Shown here piece by piece: positions 37,705-45,349 of a DNA stretch of 64,000 nt. The stretch is from Stenotrophomonas nitritireducens. GTDB taxonomy: Bacteria; Pseudomonadota; Gammaproteobacteria; Xanthomonadales; Xanthomonadaceae. Position 1 is the stretch's first letter. Each line of letters opens with the position of its first letter. The notes under the pieces were generated by a model. The model was given only the letters and a program-made list of their open reading frames with translations, was not told where the DNA came from and ran no database searches. The translations under genes were made by a program, and so were the position numbers. Where the stretch lies: positions 1,860,001-1,924,000 of the forward strand of contig NZ_CP016756.1 of assembly GCF_001700965.1 (NCBI RefSeq). Reading direction: 5' to 3'.

Positions 37705-39120
37705 TCAGGCCATCGCTGGCACCTGATCCAACTCTTCGCGGATGCTGTCGATGAACACACCATCGTTCAAGTACGCAACATTCAACCGCGTCCACGGCGA
37801 CACCTGTTCCGTATCGACATTGAAGAACGCGCCCGGGGCCAGTACCACCCCGCGTGACAACAGCCGCGAAGTCAGCAGCCGGGTGTCGTCAATGCCCCTG
37901 AATCGTGCCCACAGATACAGACTCTGCTCCGGCGCGGCGTAGACCGTTGCATCCAGCCGATGCAATACCTCCAGGCCTTCGGCGGTGGCCGCACGTACGC
38001 GGTCCTGCAGGCGGCCCACGTGGCGCAGGAAATTGCCTTCGCGGAGAATTGCCTCCAGCACACGCTCGCCGTACTCGCTGCTGCCGATGTGCAGCAGCAT
38101 CTTCAGGTCGGCCAGTTCCTCGACGTGCGAGTTCTCGCCGGCAATGAAACCGCTGCGCAGTGCGGCGGACACCGACTTGGAGAAGCTGCCCACGTACAAG
38201 GTGTTCCTGAACTGCGACAGCGAGGACAGCCGGAACGCCGAGTTGGGCTTGAAATCGGCCATGGCGTCGTTCTCGACGATCAGCACATTGTGCGCGGCCG
38301 CCAACTCCAGCAGGCGCTTGCCAACCTCGGGGGATACATCGGTGCCGGTGGGGTTGTGCGCGGTGGACTGCATGAAGAAAACGCGCGCCTTGCTGGTCTG
38401 CAATGCGGCTTCGAACTCGGCCAGGTCCGGGCCGTCCACACGCCGCGTGATCGCGATCGACTTGGCGCCCTGCAGCTGCAGTTTGCCGAACAACGGGTAG
38501 TAGCCGGGTTGTTCGACCAGCACCGTGTCACCCGGCGCGACGTAGCGTCGGATAATCAGGTCCAACGCATGGTTGGCGCCAAAGGTGGTCACCAGCTGGC
38601 GCGGACCCAGCTCCATGCCGTGCATCGCCATGCGCCGGATCAGCTGCTGGCGCAACGGCAGGTAGCCATAGCGGTTGCCGTAGCGGAACAGGCTGCCGCT
38701 GCCACTGCGTGCCACCTGCCGGTGGAAGCGGTCCAGGCGCATGTACGTCAACCAGTCAACCGGCGGAAAACCCTCGGCCAGATGCGAGCGTCCCGGTTCG
38801 CGGATGGCCTGCTGCCGCATCAGCCACAACGTGTCGATCACGCGGCTGTAGCCGACCGGCTCTTCATCGATGTCGCGTTCCGGCGGCGCCTCCACACCAC
38901 GCACAAAAAAACCTTTGCCGTGTTGTGCTTCCACCAGTGCTCGCTCGCCAAGCAGATCGAATGCCGAGATCACCGTGTTCTTGGAATAGCCATTCAATCG
39001 CGCGTACTCGCGCAACGAAGGCAGCTTGTCGCCGGGCTTCAACACGCCGGCTAATATCTGGCGGCCAATATCCATGGCAACTTTTTCCGCCAATGAAATC
39101 TTACGTGGTTCAGAGCGCAT
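37705..39120 (-). CDS. MocR-type GntR regulator with PLP aminotransferase-like domain
   Basis: The 471-residue protein has an N-terminal GntR winged helix (LAEKVAMDIGRQILAGVLKP, LPSLREYARLNGYSKNTVIS) joined to a fold-type I aminotransferase domain. That domain keeps NPTGTDVSPE, ENDAMADF and the PLP Lys in YVGSFSKSVSAALRSGFI. MocR proteins use PLP or its adducts as effectors and often control a divergent operon. Here the divergent genes are the HMG-CoA reductase-like and lyase-like pair, starting 210 bases away. The regulator keeps its PLP lysine although those two enzymes appear inactive. Confidence 0.9.
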   Translation of the reverse strand: MRSEPRKISLAEKVAMDIGRQILAGVLKPGDKLPSLREYARLNGYSKNTVISAFDLLGERALVEAQHGKGFFVRGVEAPPERDIDEEPVGYSRVIDTLWLMRQQAIREPGRSHLAEGFPPVDWLTYMRLDRFHRQVARSGSGSLFRYGNRYGYLPLRQQLIRRMAMHGMELGPRQLVTTFGANHALDLIIRRYVAPGDTVLVEQPGYYPLFGKLQLQGAKSIAITRRVDGPDLAEFEAALQTSKARVFFMQSTAHNPTGTDVSPEVGKRLLELAAAHNVLIVENDAMADFKPNSAFRLSSLSQFRNTLYVGSFSKSVSAALRSGFIAGENSHVEELADLKMLLHIGSSEYGERVLEAILREGNFLRHVGRLQDRVRAATAEGLEVLHRLDATVYAAPEQSLYLWARFRGIDDTRLLTSRLLSRGVVLAPGAFFNVDTEQVSPWTRLNVAYLNDGVFIDSIREELDQVPAMA

Positions 39121-39330
39121 AAAAATCCATACAAAATTTTTCGGGCGCTAACTGTATCTACGCGTCCGCGCACGCTGTAAAGAGCATAAATAGACATTTA
39201 GAGATGAATTGGCGGATCCACATTCGGTCATGCGCTGTCCGAAAAAACTGTATCTGCCGCACGTGTCTGGCGGAGCACATTACTGCTTGCACTTTGCGCA
39301 ATCCTGCTCGACACGAACGCAATCGAAAGG
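39121..39330. promoter_or_regulatory. Divergent control region, MocR / HMG-CoA reductase-like operon
   Basis: This 210-base region is the only space for both promoters. Its first 90 bases are markedly A/T-rich (ATAAAAATCCATACAAAATT), in contrast with the GC-rich genes around it. GCATGCAA-type short repeats and several GCATG words occur near the right end and into the start of the gene. No palindrome was found that I would call a MocR operator. Confidence 0.45.
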
Positions 39331-40578
39331 ATGCATGTGAACGCAACTTCCGCACATCCGTTGCATGCAAGGCATGCAACGTCAGCACCGCTTGCATCGA
39401 CTGCGACGCTCGCACCTGCATGTGCGAATGGCACACATGCGGAACACCCTGGGTCGACCCATCCACCCATGGTTTCTCCTGCGCTGGTCGCCAACCAAGA
39501 CATGCATGCGAACGCGCATACGTTCATGGAAGACCTGCTGATCAATGGCGCCGAGCTGCGCATCCCGGTGCCAGCAGATGTGGAGTGGAGTGCCGGGGTC
39601 CGCCGCATCGCGGAGCTTGCACGCCAGGCAGGCGGCTTCATCACCTTTCGCGCAAGCCCGCTGATCCGCTCGCGCATCCAGTTCACCGGCATCGACGATG
39701 TCTACAATGCGCGCCTGCAGGTGCTGCGTCTGCGCAATGAGCTGATCGGCCTGGCCAACACGATGAACCCGATGCTGGTGGCGCTGGGCGGCGGCTGCAA
39801 GGACATCGCCGTGCATGCGCGCCAGTCCCGCCAACTGGGTGCGTGTCTTGAGGTTGATCTGATCGTCGAGGTGCCGGACCGTTCCGAGGGCCGCGTCCTC
39901 GACATGCTGATCGCGAGGATGGCGCCCCTGATCGAACAACTGACCCATGGCACACGCAACAGGACGTCGATAAGCGACATCGCCGACCGCCAGCTGTTGT
40001 GCGCGCAGGTGGCGCTGGACGGGCACTGCTTCGCACTGGCCCCACAACAGGCCGATGCCATGGCCGCCCGCATTGTCCACCTGCACCGCCACATCTGCAC
40101 CACGCCTGGCCGCATGGCCCTGCACAACGCCGGCATCGTGGCTGTGGTCAACTCCATGCTGGCCACCAGTACACCCGCGGGGGCGCTCCACAACAGTGTG
40201 TGGACCGCGCAGAGCGATCCCGATGCGCCGTTGTGCATCTGGTATCGCGATCATCGTGGCCGCCTGTGCGGCAGGATCGCGCTGCCCCTGATCACCGCCC
40301 TGGTGGAGCACGACATGTCGGCAACTACCGGTGTATCCGGCATCCTCGAGGCCAAGCACGCCATTGCGGCCATCGGTCTGGCGCACAGCCTTGCCAGCCT
40401 GCACGCCGATGCCGGCACGGCCACGCATAACCAGGCAGGCCTGCACGCACACGATCTGGCCTTGCTGGCCGGCGCACGTGGCGATGAAATCACCACGCTG
40501 GCGCGGTCGCTGCACAACGCCGGGCAGATCCGCTGCGAATATGCCATCGACCTGCTCGATGTGCTGCGCAGGCAATGA
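39331..40578 (+). CDS. HMG-CoA reductase class II-like protein, catalytic residues replaced (probable pseudoenzyme)
   Basis: The 415-residue product follows class II (degradative) HMG-CoA reductase throughout: ELARQAGGFITFRASPLIRS, ARLQVLRLRNELIGLAN, LGGGCKDI (153-159), LEVDLIVEVP, APLIEQLTHGT, SDIADRQLLCAQV and the C-terminal LALLAGARGDEITTLARSL. The active-site motifs are altered: the HNKGI lysine motif reads HNAGI (Ala267), the GND aspartate motif reads TSTPAG (~278-284), the GHM histidine motif reads NQAG (367-370) and the cofactor motif DAMGAN reads DRSEGR (183-188). The first 60 residues are His/Ala/Thr-rich. The start could be ATG 39331, GTG 39337 or ATG 39469. It overlaps the lyase-like gene by 4 bases. 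Codon use is host-like. Function is unknown; a ligand-binding or scaffold role is possible. Confidence 0.78.
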   Translation: MHVNATSAHPLHARHATSAPLASTATLAPACANGTHAEHPGSTHPPMVSPALVANQDMHANAHTFMEDLLINGAELRIPVPADVEWSAGVRRIAELARQAGGFITFRASPLIRSRIQFTGIDDVYNARLQVLRLRNELIGLANTMNPMLVALGGGCKDIAVHARQSRQLGACLEVDLIVEVPDRSEGRVLDMLIARMAPLIEQLTHGTRNRTSISDIADRQLLCAQVALDGHCFALAPQQADAMAARIVHLHRHICTTPGRMALHNAGIVAVVNSMLATSTPAGALHNSVWTAQSDPDAPLCIWYRDHRGRLCGRIALPLITALVEHDMSATTGVSGILEAKHAIAAIGLAHSLASLHADAGTATHNQAGLHAHDLALLAGARGDEITTLARSLHNAGQIRCEYAIDLLDVLRRQ

Positions 40579-41537
40579 TGGCCGGGGGCAACGAGGACGA
40601 AGATCGTGTGCGCATCATCGAGGTCGGTGCATGCAGCGGCTTGCAGCACCAGACCAAGCTGCTGCCCACGGCGGTGCGCATCAACCTGATCGAACTGCTG
40701 GAATCGGCCGGCATCACGGAGATGGAAGTCGGTGCGTTCAGCACATCGCGCCTGCTCCCGCAGATGGCCGATAGCGCTGCGCTGTGCACGCAGCTGGGCG
40801 TCGCACCCATCGACCGCATCCGTTCGGTGAGAGTGGCCGACATCAAGGCACTGGAATTGGCCATTGCTGCCGGTTGTCGCGACATCACCATCAGCGCGGC
40901 CGCGTCCAACGCCTGGTGCCGCGCCAACCTCAACTGCAGCAGCAGCGAGAGCCTGCGCCGTGCCGACCAGATCGCCGAGCACGCACTGGCGCTTGGCATC
41001 CAGGTACGCGCCACGCTTTTCACCGTCATCCACTGCCCGCTCAGCGGTGCGGTGGCACCGGCAGAGGTCGCCCGCGCCGTGGCGGCGCTCCACACCATGG
41101 GCTGCCGTGAGGTCAGCCTGTGCGATACCACCGGCTCCGGCACGCCCGCATCGGTAGGCAAACTGCTGCGCGCATGCGCGGTGGAGGTGCCGCTGCATTG
41201 GCTGGCCGCACACTTCCGTGACACCTACGGGTTTGGCATCGCCAACACGATCGAAGCGCTGGAACATGGCGTGCGCGCCTTTGATGGCGCCATTTCAGGG
41301 CTTGGTGGCGACCGCCATGCCCCGGGCGCCGCTGGCAGCCTGGCTACCGAGGACCTGGTGCATGCGTTCGACGCGTTGGGGATCGGCTGTCATGTCGATC
41401 TGGATGGGCTGCTGCTGGCAGCCGATTACATCGATTGTGTGCTTGAGCGCAGCACCGAATCACGGGTAGGCCGCGCCCTGCGCGCCAGCCGACGCCAATC
41501 CAGGCAGCATGCCGCCGGTTGCGGCTGGGCGAGCTGA
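40575..41537 (+). CDS. HMG-CoA lyase-like TIM-barrel protein, catalytic residues replaced (probable pseudoenzyme)
   Basis: The 320-residue product aligns with HMG-CoA lyase (HMGL-like barrel) over its length: VRIIEVGACSGLQ, TEMEVGAFSTSRLLPQMAD, ANLNCSSSESL, HTMGCREVSLCDTTGSGTP and GLGGDRHAPGAAGSLATEDL. The residues that define the enzyme are lost: the RD of VGPRDGLQ is CS (20-21), the HxH metal pair is HFR (213-215), the catalytic Cys of GLGGC is Asp246, and the metal-binding Asn of SGNVATED is Ser255. Its ATG overlaps the stop of the reductase-like gene (ATGA). An intrinsic terminator follows. The pair therefore looks like a preserved, expressed operon of two inactive homologues of enzymes that act on the same metabolite. 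Confidence 0.8.
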   Translation: MMAGGNEDEDRVRIIEVGACSGLQHQTKLLPTAVRINLIELLESAGITEMEVGAFSTSRLLPQMADSAALCTQLGVAPIDRIRSVRVADIKALELAIAAGCRDITISAAASNAWCRANLNCSSSESLRRADQIAEHALALGIQVRATLFTVIHCPLSGAVAPAEVARAVAALHTMGCREVSLCDTTGSGTPASVGKLLRACAVEVPLHWLAAHFRDTYGFGIANTIEALEHGVRAFDGAISGLGGDRHAPGAAGSLATEDLVHAFDALGIGCHVDLDGLLLAADYIDCVLERSTESRVGRALRASRRQSRQHAAGCGWAS

Positions 41538-41620
41538 GCCGCAACGTAGGCGGCATGGTCAGCGCTGCATGCGCTGCTGGCCGTCGTCAGCAACAGCGGC
41601 GGGCGGACTGCGGACAAGCA

Positions 41621-41650
41621 AAAGCCCCGTCAGTGCGGGGCTTTGGCGAC
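41621..41650 (+). terminator. Terminator of the HMG-CoA reductase/lyase-like operon
   Basis: AAAGCCCCG / CGGGGCTTT (41621-41629, 41636-41644) with a TCAGTG loop. The T-run is short (CTTT), so strength is uncertain. A second small hairpin, ACCCGC/GCGGGT, follows at 41649-41667. Confidence 0.65.
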
Positions 41651-41673
41651 CCGCGCAGTGAGCGGGTTGAATC

Positions 41674-41695
41674 TGGCGCCCCGGAGGGATTCAAA
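41674..41695 (-). other. tRNA-3'-end-like fragment, candidate left boundary of the island
   Basis: Read on the minus strand this is TTTGAATCCCTCCGGGGCGC followed by CA, resembling the 3' half of a T-arm plus acceptor strand plus CCA. It is about one base short of a regular tRNA end. No tRNA body lies on either side. Host-like sequence ends here and A/T-rich sequence begins. It may be an attachment-site scar. The next 550 bases to 42248 contain no convincing gene. Confidence 0.35.
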
Positions 41696-42248
41696 TAAAT
41701 TCTACATCCATCTGATTATCATGAATTTTCAAAAATTAGAACAACCATAATGCCCCCGTGCATGCCCCCAATCGATCTCGTGACAAGGGTTGCAATCCGC
41801 AACGCATAATTGTCGCTGAACTGATCATAAGCAACGGGCATCCTTGGATCCAGCTAGCCGGCCAATACGCTGCACAGCGCCGATTTGCGCGCCTCAGGCA
41901 GCCTGCTTAGCCGACATTGATCACAATGTGTAAGAACGTCGTAAGGCGAAGACTTCACTTTTCCCACGAGCCTGTTAAACCTCAGCTAGGTAGTCGAGCT
42001 GATCGCCTCCTGGTTGGTCCGCTTGGGCACTCCCTTCCACGCCTTTCGGGGGATGATGCGAGGCCTCCAAGCCCTCGATCCTCGCCGACGTCCAACGCTT
42101 CACTGCGGGGGGGCGGAAGCGCCGAAATGTACACTCAACGAACTAGCTCCAGTTCGCGCTGACTCGATCTTCACAGAGATGAAGGAATCATCTGCGCTCC
42201 TCTAGCGGGACCGGAGGATGTCTTGAAAAAGTCAAAGGGAGATTTTCC

Positions 42249-42500
42249 ATGGGGTCAGTCGCAATGTACCTGGAAGGGCCAGGTCAGCAACGCCGCTCGG
42301 TGAGCATTCTGTCACGCCAAAACAAGCGATTGTTTACCGGCAGTGTCGACAGCATTCGCATCAAGAATCGCTCGATCTCAGAGATCGAAGTGAAGACGTT
42401 GGTAGACGAGAATGGAAACATTGCCGTTCAGTCTGACTACGACGGATTCCGCTTCAAATACCCGGACTCTGAGATCCACTGGAGCCTGGTAATCGGCTGA
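42249..42500 (+). CDS. Small protein of unknown family (paralogue of the 44388 gene)
   Basis: The 83-residue product reads MYLEGPGQQRRSVSILS... and ends GFRFKYPDSEIHWSLVIG. It shares the plan of the 80-residue protein at 44388: a YLEGPG/FLQGPG start, a middle Ile/Ser-rich part, DENGNIAVQSDYDGFRFKY versus DTEGRVAIQVDQEGFLYRY, and a WSLVI/WALVV end. The family is unknown to me. The ATG at 42249 follows AAAGGGAG; an internal ATG at 42264 is possible. It has its own strong terminator. It has no signal peptide or membrane helix. Confidence 0.72.
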   Translation: MGSVAMYLEGPGQQRRSVSILSRQNKRLFTGSVDSIRIKNRSISEIEVKTLVDENGNIAVQSDYDGFRFKYPDSEIHWSLVIG

Positions 42501-42503
42501 ACA

Positions 42504-42529
42504 AAAGCCCGGCTCCGGCCGGGCTTTTT
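42504..42529 (+). terminator. Intrinsic terminator of the small-protein gene
   Basis: AAAGCCCGGC / GCCGGGCTTT (10-base perfect stem, TCCG loop) is followed by TTTTTC-type sequence. It begins 4 bases after the stop codon. Confidence 0.93.
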
Positions 42530-42615
42530 CGTGATGAGAACAGCAAGTCAGGACACATCAACTTCACCCTGCATAGTGGAGCATAAGCACTCATAAGCCA
42601 GCTTTTGGAAGCTGT

Positions 42616-42720
42616 ATGAAGACCGCGCCGCCGCATTCGCGCCGACCCTCGCTATGGTTATCTGCCTTTTGCATCGGGCTTGGTGTGACGCTGGCATCCG
42701 TCATACAAGCTGCCCTGTAA
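42616..42720 (+). CDS. Possible 34-residue single-span peptide
   Basis: A short ORF reads MKTAPPHSRRPSLWLSAFCI then GLGVTLASVIQAAL, a basic N-terminus and one hydrophobic helix. GGAAG lies 5 bases upstream of the ATG. It is the only coding candidate in the 330 bases between the small-protein gene and the cho pseudogene. Nothing else supports it; it could be chance. Confidence 0.25.
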   Translation: MKTAPPHSRRPSLWLSAFCIGLGVTLASVIQAAL

Positions 42721-42833
42721 GCCCGCGTCAGCCCACTCGAAGCCGTCCGCCAAAGCCCTCTCCTTGCGCTCGCTCGAACACCTGAACAACCCGTCGCTGC
42801 AGCAATAAGAGTTGGACGCTACGCTTGTTTCCA

Positions 42834-43634
42834 ATGGAATCGTTATCCGATCTACGCGCGCTCACTCGCGACCTCCCCCATGCCCCTGGCACCTACACTT
42901 TCCATGGCCACGGCGGAGTACCCCTCTATATAGGCAAGAGCATCCATATCCGCACTCGGGTCCTCGACCACCTGAGATCCGCGAATGATGCGCGACTGAA
43001 TAGTCCGACTCTCAATTTCTCGTTCATTCGCACCGCTGGCGACATCGGTGCCAAGTTGCTTGAAGCGCAGCAAATCAAACACCACCAGCCGCTGTTCAAC
43101 CATCGCATGAGGCGCAACCGGAAGCTGTGCACACTGACTTTCGGGCATGGTGAGCTCACCATCGCTAACGTCCATGAAGCAGGTGGTGCACCCAGCTATG
43201 GCCTGTTCGCCAACAGGCATGCCGCTATCGCGGGCTTGCGAGCTATCGCCGACACTCACCTGCTTTGCTACAGCCGGCTTGGAATCGAGAAGCTGCGGGT
43301 TGGACGCTCCTGCTTTCGCCACTCGATTCATCGATGCCTTGGGGTTTGTTGTGGAAAAGAGACTGATGACACTCATCGACATCGACTTCTATCAGCCCTT
43401 GTGAAACGCCAAGAACAAGCATGGCCCTAACCAGGTGCAGTAGGGATCATTGAACGCTCCAGCGACTTGGAGCAGATTCACGTGGTCCGCAATTGGTCCT
43501 ATCTGGGAAGCGCGCCCGACAAGGCCGCTGCGAAGAAACTGTCAAAACCAGCCCCAGGCTTTGATCACGATGGCTACAAAATATTGGTAAGGCCACTCCT
43601 ATCCAAGACCGTGAACCTCATTGAGCTCCCTTAG
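42834..43634 (+). pseudogene. cho: Excinuclease Cho (UvrC homologue), interrupted by an in-frame stop
   Basis: Cho makes the 3' incision in nucleotide-excision repair at bulky lesions. The first 199 codons give the GIY-YIG nuclease domain (PGTYTFHG, PLYIGKSIHIRTRVLDHL, IGAKLLEAQQIKHHQPLFNH) and RSCFRHSIHRCLGVCCGKE, as in E. coli Cho. A TAA at 43428 stops the frame after QEQAWP. Reading on in the same frame, the normal Cho C-terminus continues (IHVVRNWSYLGSAP, GFDHDGYKILVRPLLS) to a TAG at 43632. One nonsense change therefore separates this from an intact gene. The truncated product keeps the nuclease domain. No SOS box was seen upstream. Confidence 0.85.
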
Positions 43635-43826
43635 CCATTGGGTTGCTGTGCCTTTGGCCAGGCATGGACATGGCATTTCGCTCCCGAACGAGCAAGAGCA
43701 GCAAAGCCTTCAGCAAAAAAAGCCAGGGCATTCGATGGCGACAGACCGGCACAAAAAACTCCCACAAGAACGGTGGGGATGTGCCAATCTGGACGACAGA
43801 AATGCTGTCATCATCAGGATAAACGA

Positions 43827-44258
43827 ATGCAATATCACGCGATTGCTTATGCGAGCACCGCAGTCGCAGGCCTGACAACAGAAGATGTTGATCGACTGTT
43901 GATCGACGCTCGCGCTAGGAACCAGATCCAAGGTGTGACCGGAGTTTTACTTTACGATGGAAGCCGATTCTTTCAGTATCTGGAAGGGCCTGACTACGGT
44001 GTGAGCAAGATCTACTCACGCATACAGGAATCCTCAAAGCATGCCCGGATCGAGGAACTCTTCAACGGTCCTGTTGAAGCAACCTATTTCCGTCAGTGGT
44101 ACATGGCCTGCAGCGAAACCGACGGCAGCATCCTGCAAAAATTCTGCACGAAAGAGTGGCGTCGCGAGGCTCCGTATCTCGGTGAAGACCACAATGGGGA
44201 GCCACCAGAAGTGCTTCAAGATTTGATCCAGTTCTGGAACGAGATTTGCTCAGACTGA
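43827..44258 (+). CDS. BLUF-domain blue-light sensor protein
   Basis: The 143-residue product is a single BLUF domain binding FAD: the conserved Tyr in MQYHAIAYAS (Tyr8), the Asn in ARNQIQGVTGVLLYDG, the Gln in RFFQYLEGP and the Trp in RQWYMA are all present. BLUF domains signal through a light-driven hydrogen-bond change around this Tyr/Gln pair. There is no attached EAL, GGDEF or other output domain, so it should act on a partner protein. The ATG at 43827 has AGGA 7 bases upstream. The partner may be one of the two small paralogous proteins flanking it (42249 and 44388), but that is conjecture. Confidence 0.92.
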   Translation: MQYHAIAYASTAVAGLTTEDVDRLLIDARARNQIQGVTGVLLYDGSRFFQYLEGPDYGVSKIYSRIQESSKHARIEELFNGPVEATYFRQWYMACSETDGSILQKFCTKEWRREAPYLGEDHNGEPPEVLQDLIQFWNEICSD

Positions 44259-44387
44259 TCTTCCACGAAGCTGGGGGCGAGCTTCAAGCTAAGAATCCAC
44301 CAACGCCTCGACTTCGCCTTCGAGGGGGCGAGGCATTGGCAAACAGCCATCTGCAACCAATTTGTCCAGCCTCTACTGGAAATAGCC

Positions 44388-44630
44388 ATGCCCAAAATTG
44401 AAATTTTCCTTCAGGGCCCGGGCGGGGAACTGCGCAAGGTAAAGTCCGCGAAACCCAGCATTTCCGAAAAAATAGAGCGATCTTCCCAGCACGCCCCAAT
44501 CTCGCAAAGTATGCTGGGAATAAGTCGCGTGATCGACACGGAAGGACGCGTTGCCATCCAGGTCGACCAAGAGGGGTTTCTTTACCGATATGACGAACGG
44601 GGCCCAACCTGGGCGCTAGTTGTTCAGTAG
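44388..44630 (+). CDS. Small protein of unknown family (paralogue of the 42249 gene)
   Basis: The 80-residue product starts MPKIEIFLQGPGGELRKVKS and ends FLYRYDERGPTWALVVQ. It resembles the protein at 42249 in length, GPG start, the (D)xxGxxAIQxDxxGF core and the W(S/A)LV end. It follows the BLUF gene by 129 bases on the same strand. There is no signal peptide. The middle is Ser/Ile/Lys-rich. Function unknown. About 310 bases after it contain no recognisable gene before the IS remnant. Confidence 0.72.
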   Translation: MPKIEIFLQGPGGELRKVKSAKPSISEKIERSSQHAPISQSMLGISRVIDTEGRVAIQVDQEGFLYRYDERGPTWALVVQ

Positions 44631-44939
44631 TGATGGCCTGCTCACAAGGTCAGTACACCTGTGGTACTGCTTGCACGTATTCGATGCATTGCGCACGGGA
44701 TGTATCGGCAGAGGCTGGCCGCACGACTCGCGTACCCCGTTATGCATTCGATAGACTAGGGCAAGAAGCCGGTATGGATTGAAGTCCAGAGATGTGTCAG
44801 ACAGCGCACCGGTAAGATGCGGCCGCAGCACTGGCTAACCTAACGCCTTGAACAACTGTCGCCCACCCGTAAATCCGAGCCAGACATCCTGGGAAGCCTC
44901 CAGGAAGAAGTTCCAGGTCAAAGTTAACGTCCGCTGTCG

Positions 44940-45258
44940 GCCGAGGCTGTGTGAAAACTCTTTGCCGATGACCTTTCGGGGAGAGCGCATCCGGTTCAAG
45001 CGGTTTCGTCAAAGCAATGAACCAAGTCTCTCAGGCCGTGATCGCTCTCAGCATGCCTTGCATTCCGACAATCTTGATCATGCGCTTCATGTTGTAAGCC
45101 AGAACCGCCAGGCTGATCTCTGTTCTGACCTTCGGAAGCGTCTTCGTCAGCAGTGGCGTCGTGCCCAGCCACGCCTTGAGCGTGCCGAACACGTGCTCTA
45201 CGGTTTGCTTTCGCACGATAGCGACTTGTGGCCTTGCATTGAGGCGGATCTGCATCGA
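44940..45258 (-). mobile_element. IS1182-like insertion sequence, 3' remnant
   Basis: The minus-strand translation IVRKQTVEHVFGTLKAWLG, LLTKTLPKVRTEISLAVLAY, NMKRMIKIVG (45031-45258) is the C-terminus of IS1182-type DDE transposases, with the conserved Glu region VEH. GAGTTTTCACACAGCCTC near 44945-44962, downstream of it, resembles the terminal repeat of such elements. The rest of the transposase is absent: the dispersed repeat at 45264 abuts the broken end. Confidence 0.72.
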
Positions 45259-45263
45259 GCGTG

Positions 45264-45349
45264 TGCAGATTCTTGTGCGAACGGAACTCAGGTTATGTAT
45301 CGCCCGATGGTCTCTAGGCGGTGTATGCCCGCTTTGGGTCGCATGACGC
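45264..45349 (+). repeat. Dispersed ~85-base repeat, copy 1 (GCTTTGGGTCGCATGACG type)
   Basis: The sequence GCAGATTCTTGTGCGAACGG...ATGTATCGCCCG...CGCTTTGGGTCGCATGACGC is nearly repeated at 54559-54645. Its core, a CGCTTTGGGTCGCATGAC word, is a widespread intergenic motif whose translation (MRPKADIH...) often appears as false ORFs. A weaker third copy is seen near 47405-47435. Here it truncates the membrane-protein pseudogene. Confidence 0.75.

Noticed and set aside
39382..40575. 397-codon antisense ORF under the reductase-like gene
   Set aside because: It has no homology. The plus strand has clear family-wide alignment.
41674..41695. Complete tRNA gene
   Set aside because: Only a 3'-end-like fragment exists. 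No D-arm, anticodon arm or matching 5' acceptor strand can be folded around it.
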